33,352 nucleotides of DNA from CAZMGG01 sp964565715 (GTDB taxonomy: Bacteria > Planctomycetota > UBA1135 > UBA2386): NCBI GenBank assembly GCA_964565715.1, contig CAZMGG010000055.1, positions 1 to 33,352 on the forward strand. The letters run 5' to 3'. The position numbers and the translations under genes were made by a program. Shown here piece after piece: positions 7,830 to 15,614 of this stretch (the stretch's first letter is position 1; each line of letters opens with the position of its first letter). The notes under the pieces were generated by a model. It was not told where the DNA came from. It saw only the letters and a program-made list of their open reading frames with translations, and made no database searches.

Positions 7830-9149
7830 TCAGCGCAGCGGCCGCAGGGCCACCCGGCGGAAGTGGATCTCGGCGCCTTCCGACTGCAGCGCGATCGGGC
7901 CGGCCAGCACCTCGCAGTCCCAGGCCTCGTTGAGCACCTGGCCGTTGACGGTGAGCTGCACCCATGGCCCGTCCACCACGATGCGGTAGTGGTTCCATTC
8001 GCCGAGCGGCTTCTCGTTCGGATGCGTGTGCTTCGTGTTGCGGCCCTTGCGCCGGGCGTCGGTGGTCTGCATGCCCATCTCGCCGATGTTCCAGAAGTCG
8101 CCGGCGTGGGTCGAGTGGAGCTGCGCCTCGATGCTGCGCGGCCACACCTTGTGCTCGCCGTTCAGGCGCAGGAGCACGCCGCTGTTGCCCGCGCCCTTCG
8201 TCGGGTCGAAGCGCCACTCGACGTCCAGCACGTAGCTGGTGAACGGCGCCTTGGTGTACAGATAGCCGGTGGGCTTGCCCTTGCAGACCAGCACGCCCTC
8301 CTGGATCGACCAGACGTCCTCGAGCCGGCCGCCGTCGTTGAGGTGCGCCTGCCAGGCGTCCAGGTTGGTGCCGTCGAACAGCACGACCTCGTCGCCGAGC
8401 CGCGACTCGGCCGGCGGCAGCTCGCGGACGCGGATGTGGCGGAACGACACCACGTCGCCGTGCTCCTGCAGACAGAGGTGGCCGCGGGCGGCCTGCCCGA
8501 AGCGCTTCCACCTGCCGAACTTGCTCTTGCCGACCTTCTGGTTCCAGTCGTCGGAGCCGAGCTGCGCCGACACGACGCGGGTGCCGTTGAGCCAGTGCTC
8601 GACCTGGCCGCCGCGCAGGACGATGCGGACGTCGTTCCACTGGCCGGCGGGCTTCAGGGTCTTGCCGGTGGGCGGATACAGGCCGTAGAGCGCGCCGGCC
8701 GAGGTCGGGTGGTCGGCGGCGAGGCCGTGGCCCTGGTCGTCGAGTACCTGGAACTCGGGGCCGGTCCAGTAGGAGGCGTCCTCGTCCTCGGTGACCCGGT
8801 AGAGGATGCCGCTGTTGGCCTTCGGCGCGGTGCGGAACTGCAGTTCGAGTTCGAAGTCGCCGAACTGCCGGCGGGTGATGAGATCACCGCCGCCGGGGCC
8901 GCAGGTGAGCACGGAATCCTGCACCGTCCAACCCTTGGCCGGGAAGTCCTTCTGCCGGTAGCCGCGGAACGCGCCGGTGTCCTGGCCGTCGAACAGCGCG
9001 ATCCAGCCCTGGTCCTGGTCCGCCTGGCTCACCGTGAAGGCGGGCGCCGCCGTCGCGGTGGGCTCCTGCGGCGTGCAGCCGACGACGACGGTGGAGGAGA
9101 AGACGCAGGCGGACGGCAGGAGGAGGGCGAGGAACGGGAGGGCGCGCAT
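7830..9149 (-). CDS. Lipoprotein with two DUF1080 (3-keto-disaccharide hydrolase-like) domains
   Basis: The 439-residue protein has a lipoprotein signal with lipobox VVGC (Cys about 25). Two concanavalin-like DUF1080 domains follow. The first starts at GWIALFDGQDTGAF and includes ELELQFRTAPKANSGILYRV and PAGQWNDVRIVLRGGQVEHW. The second starts at DEVVLFDGTNLDAW and includes LDVEWRFDPTKGAGNSGVLL and GEWNHYRIVVDGPWVQLTVN. The family (PF06439) acts on or binds sugars, and some members hydrolyse 3-keto-glycosides. It is greatly expanded in planctomycetes and Verrucomicrobia. The gene lies 22 bases after the RskA-like anti-sigma gene, so it is probably co-transcribed with the fasciclin/sigma/anti-sigma operon. 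No Shine-Dalgarno is visible. The substrate cannot be told from the sequence. Confidence 0.9.
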   Translation of the reverse strand: MRALPFLALLLPSACVFSSTVVVGCTPQEPTATAAPAFTVSQADQDQGWIALFDGQDTGAFRGYRQKDFPAKGWTVQDSVLTCGPGGGDLITRRQFGDFELELQFRTAPKANSGILYRVTEDEDASYWTGPEFQVLDDQGHGLAADHPTSAGALYGLYPPTGKTLKPAGQWNDVRIVLRGGQVEHWLNGTRVVSAQLGSDDWNQKVGKSKFGRWKRFGQAARGHLCLQEHGDVVSFRHIRVRELPPAESRLGDEVVLFDGTNLDAWQAHLNDGGRLEDVWSIQEGVLVCKGKPTGYLYTKAPFTSYVLDVEWRFDPTKGAGNSGVLLRLNGEHKVWPRSIEAQLHSTHAGDFWNIGEMGMQTTDARRKGRNTKHTHPNEKPLGEWNHYRIVVDGPWVQLTVNGQVLNEAWDCEVLAGPIALQSEGAEIHFRRVALRPLR

Positions 9150-9171
9150 GCCGGCAGCGTAGCCGCGGCCG

Positions 9172-9948
9172 TCAGGGCTTCGCCAACGCCACCACGTGTT
9201 CCTGGGCGGAGACCACCACGCCGCCCCGTTCCTCGACGGTGACGACGAAGGCCGCGGCCTGCCGTACCGGCAGCGTCGCCCGGATCGGCACCACGATCTC
9301 CGCGCCGGCGGCGGCGGTGGGCGGCAGGTCGAACAAGCCGCCGTCCACCGGCGCGCTGCCTGGCCGCGCCCCGTCGACGATCCAGAGCTGGAACTGCCGC
9401 GCCGGGTCGAGCGGCGGCAGGCCCTGCAGGCGCAGGTAGCCGCGTTGCTCGGCGCCGTGCCACACCACGTCGCCCTGCACTCTGCCGCGCAGAGGACTTG
9501 GTCCGGGCTGCCATTCCCAGCGCGCGGCGTCGCCGGCGCGGGCCAGCAGCGCCGCGCGTTCGGCGGCGGGCGAGGGGGTGGGCCGGAACGCGTTCCAGAG
9601 CGCCGGCGCGAGCCCGAGCAGCAGGCCGGCGGCCAGGGCCAGCACCAGCCGGCCGGGCAGGCGGCGCGGCCGCCGCGCGGCGAGGTCGGTCAGCGTGACG
9701 CGCCCGGTGCTCGCGAAGTGGTGCAGCGCCGAGGCCTGCAGACAGCGGGCCAGGTCTGCCGTGGGCTTCGAGCACGCGGCGGTGGCCAGGGCGGCGGTGC
9801 GGCGGAGAGCCTGGGCGCGCAGCCGCAGCTCCGGTTCGGTCCGCAGGGCCTCCTGCAGGTCCGCCTCGGTCCGCGGTTCGAGCCAACCCAGGGCGGCGTC
9901 GAGCAGCAGTTCGTCGGTGTGGCTCAGGGGACGTTCGGCGGTGGTCAT
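9172..9948 (-). CDS. rskA: RskA-like membrane anti-sigma factor
   Basis: The 258-residue protein has a cytoplasmic helical part (about 1-95), one transmembrane helix (about 100-121, RLVLALAAGLLLGLAPALW) and an external domain with the RskA signature ARQFQLWIVDG, a proline/glycine turn and GGLFDLP, ending with AAFVVTVEERGGVVV. RskA proteins hold SigK-type sigma factors at the membrane and release them after regulated proteolysis. The ATG at 9946-9948 overlaps the stop of the sigma gene (ATGA, 4 bases), which implies coupled translation. I see no clear HxxxCxxC zinc motif in the N-terminal part, so sigma binding is probably zinc-independent. The symbol is by analogy. Confidence 0.88.
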   Translation of the reverse strand: MTTAERPLSHTDELLLDAALGWLEPRTEADLQEALRTEPELRLRAQALRRTAALATAACSKPTADLARCLQASALHHFASTGRVTLTDLAARRPRRLPGRLVLALAAGLLLGLAPALWNAFRPTPSPAAERAALLARAGDAARWEWQPGPSPLRGRVQGDVVWHGAEQRGYLRLQGLPPLDPARQFQLWIVDGARPGSAPVDGGLFDLPPTAAAGAEIVVPIRATLPVRQAAAFVVTVEERGGVVVSAQEHVVALAKP

Positions 9949-10511
9949 CGTGGTCCTCCGCTGCCGCCGTCGGGCGGCAATCCCATCATCTCGCGCAGAC
10001 GCAGCAGGCCGCGTCGGGCGTGGCTCTTCACCGTGCCCAGTGGCATGCCGATGGCGGCGGCGATCTGCTGATGGGTCTGGCCCTGGCCGAGCGCCAGTTC
10101 GAGCACCTGGCGCTGCTCGGGGCGCAGTTCGGCCATGGCGGCGCGGGCGGCCTCGACCTCGTCATTGCGCTCGGCGAGCTCCGGCGCGCTGGCCCGCGGC
10201 TCGTCGGCGATCCGCTCGGGCTCCTCGAGGCCCTCGGTGACCGGGCGGCGGCCCTGCCGGCGCAGCCGATCGATCAGGCGGCGGCGGGCGATGGTGGCGA
10301 GGAACGTGGTCTCGCTGCCCTGGGTCGGGTCGAAGCGGTCGGCGCAGCGCCACACCTCGAGGAACACCTCCTGCACGGCGTCCTCGGCGTCCTCCGGCGT
10401 GCGGCAGTGCTGCCGCGCCAGCCGCCACACGAGGCCCGTGTGACGGCGGAGGAACTCGTCGACCGCCGGCAGGTCACCGGCGGCGACGCGGCTGAGGAGC
10501 GATTCGGTCAT
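9945..10511 (-). CDS. sigK: ECF sigma factor, SigK-like
   Basis: The 188-residue sigma factor has region 2 (CRTPEDAEDAVQEVFLEVWR, then the DRFDP turn and TTFLATIARRRLIDRLRR) and region 4 (LRPEQRQVLELALGQGQTHQ, then IAAAIGMPLGTVKSHARRGL). The start is the ATG at 10511 (MTESLLSRVAAGD); in-frame ATGs at 10541 and 10589 would add Pro/Arg-rich sequence without homology. It lies 81 bases after the fasciclin gene and overlaps the RskA-like gene by 4 bases. The order fasciclin, sigma, RskA-like anti-sigma matches the logic of Mycobacterium tuberculosis, where SigK, held by RskA, drives the fasciclin-type antigens MPT70 and MPT83. The symbol reflects that similarity, not proven orthology. Confidence 0.88.
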   Translation of the reverse strand: MTESLLSRVAAGDLPAVDEFLRRHTGLVWRLARQHCRTPEDAEDAVQEVFLEVWRCADRFDPTQGSETTFLATIARRRLIDRLRRQGRRPVTEGLEEPERIADEPRASAPELAERNDEVEAARAAMAELRPEQRQVLELALGQGQTHQQIAAAIGMPLGTVKSHARRGLLRLREMMGLPPDGGSGGPR

Positions 10512-10592
10512 GACGGGGGCGGGCCGCGACGCCGGTGACATTACCGGAGCCGCGGCCCGCTCGCCCGTCCGTTCCCGGATCGCCAGCATGGA

Positions 10593-11510
10593 TCAGCGGG
10601 GCAGGATGACCGCGTCGATGACGTGGACCACGCCGTTGCCGGCGATGACGTCGGTGGCGACCACGTTGACGCCGCCGACGGTGACCTTGCCGTCGGTGAC
10701 CGCGATGGGCAGCTCGGTGCCGCCGAGCGTCTTCGCCGACTTCAGCTTGATCACGTCGGCCGCGGTCACCTTGCCGGCGACCACGTGCAGCTTCAGGATC
10801 GCCTGCAGCCTGCCCTTGTTCTCGGGCTTCAGCAGGTCGGCGATGGCGTCCTTGCCGAGCCTGGCGAAGGCCGCGTCGGTGGGCGCGAACACGGTGAACG
10901 GGCCGTCATTGGCGAGGGTCTCGGCTAGGCCGGCGGCCTTGGCGGCGGCCAGCAGGGTCTGGAACGAGCCGGCATTGGCCGCCACGTCGACGATGCTCGG
11001 CGGCAGCATCACGCTGTCGATGACGTGGATCACGCCGTTGCTGGCGTGCACATCGGTGGCCGACACCCTGGCGCCGGCGATCTGCACGCCATCGTCGTTC
11101 ACCTGCAGCGGCAGGGTCGCGCCCTGCACCGAGGTGAGCTGCTTCTGCGTCACGACCTTGGCCGCCGGCATGTTGCCCGCGACCACGTGGTAGGTCAGGA
11201 TCGCCTGCAGCTTGCCCTTGTTCTCGGGCTTGAGCAGGTTGGCGATGGCGTCCTTGCCAAGCTTGGCGAAGGCCGCATCGGTGGGGGCGAACACGGTGAA
11301 CGGCCCCTTGCCGTTGAGGGTGTCGACCAGGCCGGCTGCCTTGACGGCGGCCACCAGGGTCTGGAACGAGCCGGCCTCGGACGCCACCGCGACGATGGTC
11401 TTGGCGGGGTCCTGGGGCTTGTCGGCGCCGGTCACCGGGCACTCGCCTTGGGCCGGCAGGCACAGGGCGAGGGAGGCGAGGGAGAGAGGAGCGAGGAAGA
11501 GCTTGTTCAT
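10593..11510 (-). CDS. Exported protein with two fasciclin (FAS1) domains
   Basis: The 305-residue protein has a signal peptide (MNKLFLAPLSLASLALCLPA, cleavage near AQG) and two FAS1 domains (about 37-170 and 171-305). Both carry GSFQTL, AGLxxTL, GPFTVFAPTDAAFAxLGKDA, LHVVAG/YHVVAG and NGVIHVID/NGVVHVID. FAS1 domains are adhesion modules. The two halves are so alike, also in DNA, that they look like a fairly recent internal duplication. One cysteine remains near the mature N-terminus (ECPVTG). The gene heads the sigma/anti-sigma operon and is probably its main output, as for MPT70/MPT83 under SigK. The intergenic region upstream (11511-11663) is shared with the divergent cobalamin-binding gene. 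Confidence 0.93.
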   Translation of the reverse strand: MNKLFLAPLSLASLALCLPAQGECPVTGADKPQDPAKTIVAVASEAGSFQTLVAAVKAAGLVDTLNGKGPFTVFAPTDAAFAKLGKDAIANLLKPENKGKLQAILTYHVVAGNMPAAKVVTQKQLTSVQGATLPLQVNDDGVQIAGARVSATDVHASNGVIHVIDSVMLPPSIVDVAANAGSFQTLLAAAKAAGLAETLANDGPFTVFAPTDAAFARLGKDAIADLLKPENKGRLQAILKLHVVAGKVTAADVIKLKSAKTLGGTELPIAVTDGKVTVGGVNVVATDVIAGNGVVHVIDAVILPR

Positions 11511-11568
11511 GGTCTGGATGGGTCTTGAGGGTCACAGCCCGGACAGTTGCTGCCCGGCACGCCAGGGT

Positions 11569-11594
11569 CTTCGCCCTCACCGCCGCCGTGGATG
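11569..11594 (-). promoter_or_regulatory. Candidate SigK-type promoter for the fasciclin operon
   Basis: On the minus strand GCATCC (-35, core at 11590-11594) is followed after 15 bases by GCGAAG (11569-11574). Mycobacterial SigK promoters are, as I recall, of the CCATCC / CCGAAT type with similar spacing, so CATCC and CGAA match. Transcription would start near 11562, leaving a leader of about 50 bases. Short motifs like this occur by chance, so the call rests on position and on the sigma gene next door. Confidence 0.35.
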
Positions 11595-11663
11595 CAGCCG
11601 CATGCAGGATTGCTGCGGCGCCGCGCTTGAGGCCCGCCCCGGCGGGCGTTACACCAACGGCCC

Positions 11664-12734
11664 ATGTCCGCCGAGGGCCGTTTCGCCGCCGGATTGCTGC
11701 AGCGCTCCACCTGGGGTTTCGCCGCCGCCGTGCTGGATCGCCTGCGGGCGGATGCCGCGGACGTGCTGGCGCGGATGCCGGCGACCTTCGCCGATCCCGC
11801 CGAGGACTCCGCGGCCCGACTGCTGGTGTTGGCGGCCGCCATGGCGGTCGATCGCCCGGAACTGTTCGGCCACGAGGTGGGGTGGTACCGCATCGCCTTC
11901 GCGCACCGGGAGGTGCCGGCCGCCTACCTGCCGGCCTGGCTGCGGGCCGCCGAGGCCGCGCTCACGGCCGAACTCCCGCAGCGGTGCCACGATGTCGTGG
12001 GGCGACACCTGCGGGCGGCGCGGCAGCAGCTCGATGGCGCCGTCACCGAACTGCCGTCGCTGCTGGCTGGCGACGCACCGCTGCTGACCGAGGCGCGGCA
12101 GTTCCTGCTGGCGGTGCTGGAGAATCGCCCCGCCGACGCCCTGGCCCTGGTCGAGGCCGCCGCCGCCCGCGGCGTGCCCATCGCCGACCTGCACGACCAC
12201 GTGCTGGCGAAGGTGCAGGCCGAGATGGGCCGGATGTGGCTGATGGGCGAGGTGCCGGTGGCGGACGAGCACCACGGTTCGCGCATCGTCGAGCGGGCCA
12301 TCGCGCGGCTGCTGCCGGTGCGGGCGCCGGCGCCCGGCGCCCGCCGCGTGCTGGCCTTCGCAGTGGGCGGCAACCTGCACGACATCGGGTTGCGGCTGGT
12401 GGCGGATCGCTTCACGCTGGCCGGTTGGGACGTGATGCTGCTGGGCGCCGACACGCCGGCCAGCGACCTGGACTGGCTGCTGCAGGATCGCACCTTCGAC
12501 CTGATCGCCCTGTCGGCGTCGCTGCTGCTGCACCTCGGCAACGCCGAGGCGACCATTGCCAGGCTGCGGCATCGGCTCGGCCAGGACTGCCCGCCGATCC
12601 TGGTGGGCGGCACGCCGTTTCGCATCGTGCCGGACCTGGCGCGCCAGATCGGCGCCGACGATTGGGCCGCCGATGCAGCGACCGCGGTGGCGACCGCGGA
12701 GCGGCTGGTGCCGGCGCGTCGGGGCCCGGCTTAG
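11664..12734 (+). CDS. Cobalamin (B12)-binding regulator-like protein
   Basis: The 356-residue protein has an N-terminal helical part of unknown role (about 1-135; includes RPELFGHEVGWYRIAFAHRE), a methionine-synthase-type cap segment (VQAEMGRMWLMGEVPVADEH, near 195) and a B12-binding Rossmann domain (about 222-345). That domain has GGNLHDIG, the usual D-x-H-x-x-G with Asn for the first Asp, so the cobalt-ligating His is kept; GADTPASDL and VGGTPF follow. Cap plus Rossmann domain is the sensor half of LitR/CarH photoreceptors and AerR-type regulators, but no MerR helix-turn-helix is visible. It would have to act through a partner protein. The stop overlaps that of the convergent methyltransferase. 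A GC hairpin (11632-11647) lies just ahead of the start. Co-location with lipid genes suggests it senses light or redox for them. Confidence 0.82.
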   Translation: MSAEGRFAAGLLQRSTWGFAAAVLDRLRADAADVLARMPATFADPAEDSAARLLVLAAAMAVDRPELFGHEVGWYRIAFAHREVPAAYLPAWLRAAEAALTAELPQRCHDVVGRHLRAARQQLDGAVTELPSLLAGDAPLLTEARQFLLAVLENRPADALALVEAAAARGVPIADLHDHVLAKVQAEMGRMWLMGEVPVADEHHGSRIVERAIARLLPVRAPAPGARRVLAFAVGGNLHDIGLRLVADRFTLAGWDVMLLGADTPASDLDWLLQDRTFDLIALSASLLLHLGNAEATIARLRHRLGQDCPPILVGGTPFRIVPDLARQIGADDWAADAATAVATAERLVPARRGPA

Positions 12735-13768
12735 GCCCGCGCCTGCGGCCTGAGCAGGTAGTGGCTGACGAACCACTCCTCGCCGCCCCGGAAGCCCCAC
12801 AACTCAGCGCAGGCCAGCAGGAACAGGCGCCAGTCGGCCAGGGCTGCCGCGGTGCCGTCGCCGTGGATCGGGCGCAGGGCGGCGTCGGCCGCCGCGCGGT
12901 TGCGATCGAGGTTGGCGAGCCAGGCCGCCGCCGTGCGGGCGTAGTGCCGGCCGTTCACGCGCCAGTGCCGCTCCACCCGGAGGTCGTCCTGCAGGTAGAG
13001 GGGCTGGCTGTCGGCGGGCATCTGTCCGCCGGTGAAGAAGTTGCGCGCCATCCAGTCGCCGCGCCCCTTGTCGGCGAAGGGATAGCCGACGGCGCGGTGG
13101 GTGAACACGTGCAGGAAGAAGCGACCGTCGGGGCGCAGCCACTCGGCGATCCGGGCGAACATCACCCGCCAGTTGCGCAGGTGCTCGAACATCTCGACCG
13201 AGAACACGCGATCGAAGCTGCCCGGCGGCGCGAAGGTGGCGGCGTCGGCGGTCACCACCTCGACGTTGCGGTGGCCGCGTTGCCGGCATTCCTGCTCGAT
13301 GTGGTGGCGTTGCGAGGCGCTGTTGCTCACCGCCAGGATGCTCGCCTGCGGGAAGTGTCGGGCGAGCCAGAGGGTCAGGGAGCCCCAGCCGCAGCCCAGA
13401 TCGAGGACCCGCATGCCGTCGGCCATGGCGGCGCGCCGGCAGCAGAGCTCGAGCATGGCCGCCTCGCTGTCGGCCAGCGTCGTCGCCGCCTCGGCCCACA
13501 GTCCGCAGGAGTACTTCCGATGGGGGCCGAGGACCGCGGCATGGAACTCCGGCGGCACCTCGTAGTGCTGGGCATTGGCGGCGTCCTGCGCCACCGCCAC
13601 CGGCGCCGCGTCGCACTGCTGGAGCCAGTCGGTCAGCAGGCGTTGCTGGGCCTCGGCATCGCCGTCTTCGAGCCGGCGCAGCCGTGCGCGGAGCAGCTTG
13701 CGGATGCCCTGGCGCAGCAGCCAGTCGGGCAGGAGACCGCGGGCGTTCGCGGCTTGGACGAAGTTCAT
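12731..13768 (-). CDS. CFA-synthase-family SAM methyltransferase (canonical residues kept)
   Basis: The 345-residue protein belongs to the cyclopropane-fatty-acid synthase family of SAM-dependent methyltransferases. It has AQHYEVPPEFHAAVLGPHRK, then YSCGLW (Cys 88), SAM motif VLDLGCGWGSLTLWLA (121-136), VFSVEMFEHL (Glu 195) and FFLHVFTHR (His 220). Cys, Glu and His sit where E. coli Cfa has its bicarbonate-site residues, so it could methylate or cyclopropanate an unsaturated acyl chain. Its ATG overlaps the stop of the DUF1295 gene upstream (ATGA), so the two are one minus-strand operon. Similar methyltransferase/DUF1295 pairs occur in proteobacterial clusters with DUF1365 genes. It could instead act on a different small molecule, since relatives include N-methyltransferases. 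Confidence 0.85.
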   Translation of the reverse strand: MNFVQAANARGLLPDWLLRQGIRKLLRARLRRLEDGDAEAQQRLLTDWLQQCDAAPVAVAQDAANAQHYEVPPEFHAAVLGPHRKYSCGLWAEAATTLADSEAAMLELCCRRAAMADGMRVLDLGCGWGSLTLWLARHFPQASILAVSNSASQRHHIEQECRQRGHRNVEVVTADAATFAPPGSFDRVFSVEMFEHLRNWRVMFARIAEWLRPDGRFFLHVFTHRAVGYPFADKGRGDWMARNFFTGGQMPADSQPLYLQDDLRVERHWRVNGRHYARTAAAWLANLDRNRAAADAALRPIHGDGTAAALADWRLFLLACAELWGFRGGEEWFVSHYLLRPQARA

Positions 13769-14571
13769 GGTCGTGCCTCTGCCCGTGGCGGCCAGGGAAA
13801 GAAGCGGCTGGTGGTGCGCTGGTAGCGGCGGTAGTCGTCACCGCGGCTCTTGACGGCCTGCCGTTCGACGAAGGGGATGCCGCTGACGGCGTGCAGCAGC
13901 ACGAACAGCAGGACCGGCGTGGCCACCGCGAGCCAACCCTGCGGCGCCGGCAGGGCCAGCAGCGCCAGACCGCACCAGAGCACCCACTCGCCGAAGTAGT
14001 TGGGGTGACGGCTCCAGCGCCAGAGACCGGTGCGGCAGGTACGGCCCCGCTGGGCCGGGTCGGCGCGGTGGGCGGCGAGCTGCCGATCGGCGATCAGGTT
14101 GACGACGAGACCGGCGGCGAACAGGAGCAGGCCGGTCCATTGCACGGGCTGGAGCTGCGTTCCGGGCTGCCGCGCCAGCAGCAGGAAGGGCAGGGCGAAC
14201 GGCAGCACCAGCAGGGCCTGCACCAGGTACACGACCAGGAAGCCCGACCGCCAGCGGTGGCCCAGCCACGTGCGCAGGGCCCGATAGCGGCCGTCTTCGC
14301 CGCGGCCGGACCAGACCCGGTCACGCAGGAGGTGCAGCGCCAGCCGGCCCGACCACAGCAGCGCCAGCCCGCCGGCCAGCGCGCGCGGCAGCAGAGCGCC
14401 CGACCCGAGCAGGGCGGCGAGCAGGCCGAGCAGCCCGATCCCGGTGGCCCAGGCGACATCCACGGAGGTGGCGTCGCCGGTGCGCAGCATCCGCGTCCAG
14501 AGGAGCAGCATCCCGCCTGCCAGCGGCAGGAAGGCCCACAGCAGCCAGGCGAGCGGGGGATGCGGATCCAT
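13765..14571 (-). CDS. DUF1295 integral membrane protein (steroid 5-alpha-reductase / ICMT-like fold)
   Basis: The 268-residue protein has about six to seven hydrophobic helices and the C-terminal signature WSRHPNYFGEWVLWCGLALL plus GIPFVERQAVKSRGDDYRRY, typical of DUF1295. The family is related in fold to steroid 5-alpha-reductases and isoprenylcysteine methyltransferases, which bind NADPH or SAM through this conserved region. A lipid-acting reductase is therefore plausible but unproven. The start is the ATG at 14571; open frame further upstream lies in the divergent promoter region and is Arg/Cys-rich. It is the first gene of a two-gene minus-strand operon and is divergent from the desaturase, 80 bases away, with an inverted repeat between them. 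Confidence 0.88.
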   Translation of the reverse strand: MDPHPPLAWLLWAFLPLAGGMLLLWTRMLRTGDATSVDVAWATGIGLLGLLAALLGSGALLPRALAGGLALLWSGRLALHLLRDRVWSGRGEDGRYRALRTWLGHRWRSGFLVVYLVQALLVLPFALPFLLLARQPGTQLQPVQWTGLLLFAAGLVVNLIADRQLAAHRADPAQRGRTCRTGLWRWSRHPNYFGEWVLWCGLALLALPAPQGWLAVATPVLLFVLLHAVSGIPFVERQAVKSRGDDYRRYQRTTSRFFPWPPRAEARP

Positions 14572-14598
14572 ACGGCGGTCTTCGTGCGCGGCGCCTCT

Positions 14599-14624
14599 GC
14601 GGATGCACGCCCGACTGCATCCGC
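14599..14624. promoter_or_regulatory. Inverted-repeat operator candidate between divergent lipid operons
   Basis: Perfect 9-base arms gcggatgca (14599-14607) and tgcatccgc (14616-14624) are separated by 8 bases. Arm centres are 17 bases apart, fitting two half-sites on neighbouring turns for a dimeric regulator. It sits in the 80-base gap between the DUF1295 and desaturase start codons, so one site could control both operons. A shared GGATGCA also occurs at 11590-11596 in the other divergent region of the island. The binding protein is unknown. Confidence 0.5.
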
Positions 14625-14651
14625 GGACCGGGCCGCAGCGAACACCTCTGC

Positions 14652-15614
14652 ATGCGTCCTCCTCACCTGCTCCGCCGGATCGGCTCTGCGATCGTGGCGC
14701 CGTTCGACAGCGGACGGCGCAGCGCGGCGCCCTTCCCGGCCGATCGCGAGGATCGCATCGACTGGCCACGGATCTGGCCCTTCGTGCTCGTGCACCTCGC
14801 CTGCGGCCTCGTGTTCGTCGTGGGCGTGAGCCCGGTGGCGGTGCTGGTCGCGCTGGGCCTCTACGCCCTGCGGATGCTGGCGATCACCGCCGTGTTCCAT
14901 CGGTTGCTGGCCCATCGCAGCTACCGCTGCGGCCGGGTGCTGCAGTTCAGCGGCGCGCTGCTGGCCACCATGGCGGCCCAGCGCGGGCCCCTGTGGTGGG
15001 CCGCGCACCACCGGCGGCACCATCGACACACCGATCGACCCGCCGACGCCCATTCCCCGCGGCAGCACGGGTTCTGGTGGTCACACGTCGGCTGGTTCCT
15101 GACGCGGCGCAACTACCGCACGGACCACGCCGCGGTGCCGGACCTCGCCCGGCTGCCGGAGCTGCGGTGGTTGGATCGCTTCGACGTCGTGCCGCCCCTG
15201 CTGCTGGCCGGGGGGCTGTTCGTGCTGGGCGAAGTGCTCGCCGGCTGGCAGCCGCAGCTCGGCACGTCGGGGCTGCAGCTCGTGGTCTGGGGTTTCTGCG
15301 TGTCCACGGTGGTGCTGCTGCACGTCACCTGCATGGTGAACAGCGTCGCCCACCGCTTCGGCACGCGGCCGTATCCGACCCGGGACGACAGCCGCAACAA
15401 CGCCTGGCTGGCCCTGCTCACGTTCGGTGAGGGTTGGCACAACAACCACCACTTCCACCCGGGGTCGACGGCCCAGGGCTTCCGCTGGTGGGAGGTCGAC
15501 ATCACCTGGTACGTGCTGCGGCTGCTGGCGGCGCTCGGCCTGGTGCACGAACTGCGGCGGCCGGCGTTGGCGGTCCTGGCCCGGCGGGCGGCCAGGGTGC
15601 GAGGTGCGGCGTGA
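14652..15614 (+). CDS. Membrane fatty-acid (acyl-CoA/acyl-lipid) desaturase, delta-9 type
   Basis: The 320-residue di-iron membrane enzyme should introduce a cis double bond into saturated acyl chains. It carries the three histidine boxes of the stearoyl-CoA desaturase class: HRLLAHRSY (83-91), AAHHRRHHRHTD (about 117-128) and GEGWHNNHHFHP (about 257-268), set between hydrophobic segments. Length is normal for bacterial members. The TGA stop overlaps the GTG start of the FAD oxidoreductase (GTGA). As the first gene of the plus-strand operon it can supply the unsaturated chain that CFA-type methyltransferases need, which would make the operon self-sufficient; this is an inference from order and family. 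Confidence 0.93.
   Translation: MRPPHLLRRIGSAIVAPFDSGRRSAAPFPADREDRIDWPRIWPFVLVHLACGLVFVVGVSPVAVLVALGLYALRMLAITAVFHRLLAHRSYRCGRVLQFSGALLATMAAQRGPLWWAAHHRRHHRHTDRPADAHSPRQHGFWWSHVGWFLTRRNYRTDHAAVPDLARLPELRWLDRFDVVPPLLLAGGLFVLGEVLAGWQPQLGTSGLQLVVWGFCVSTVVLLHVTCMVNSVAHRFGTRPYPTRDDSRNNAWLALLTFGEGWHNNHHFHPGSTAQGFRWWEVDITWYVLRLLAALGLVHELRRPALAVLARRAARVRGAA

Noticed and set aside
11525..13825. 766-codon plus-strand frame over the B12 gene and the CFA-type gene
   Set aside because: Out of frame with the clear B12 domain and antisense to the methyltransferase; low-complexity Arg/Ala/Gly translation.
15434..15610. N-terminal extension of the FAD oxidoreductase from an upstream ATG
   Set aside because: It would lie wholly inside the desaturase gene and places Gly/Pro/Ala sequence before the dinucleotide-binding motif; the overlapping GTG at 15611 fits better.
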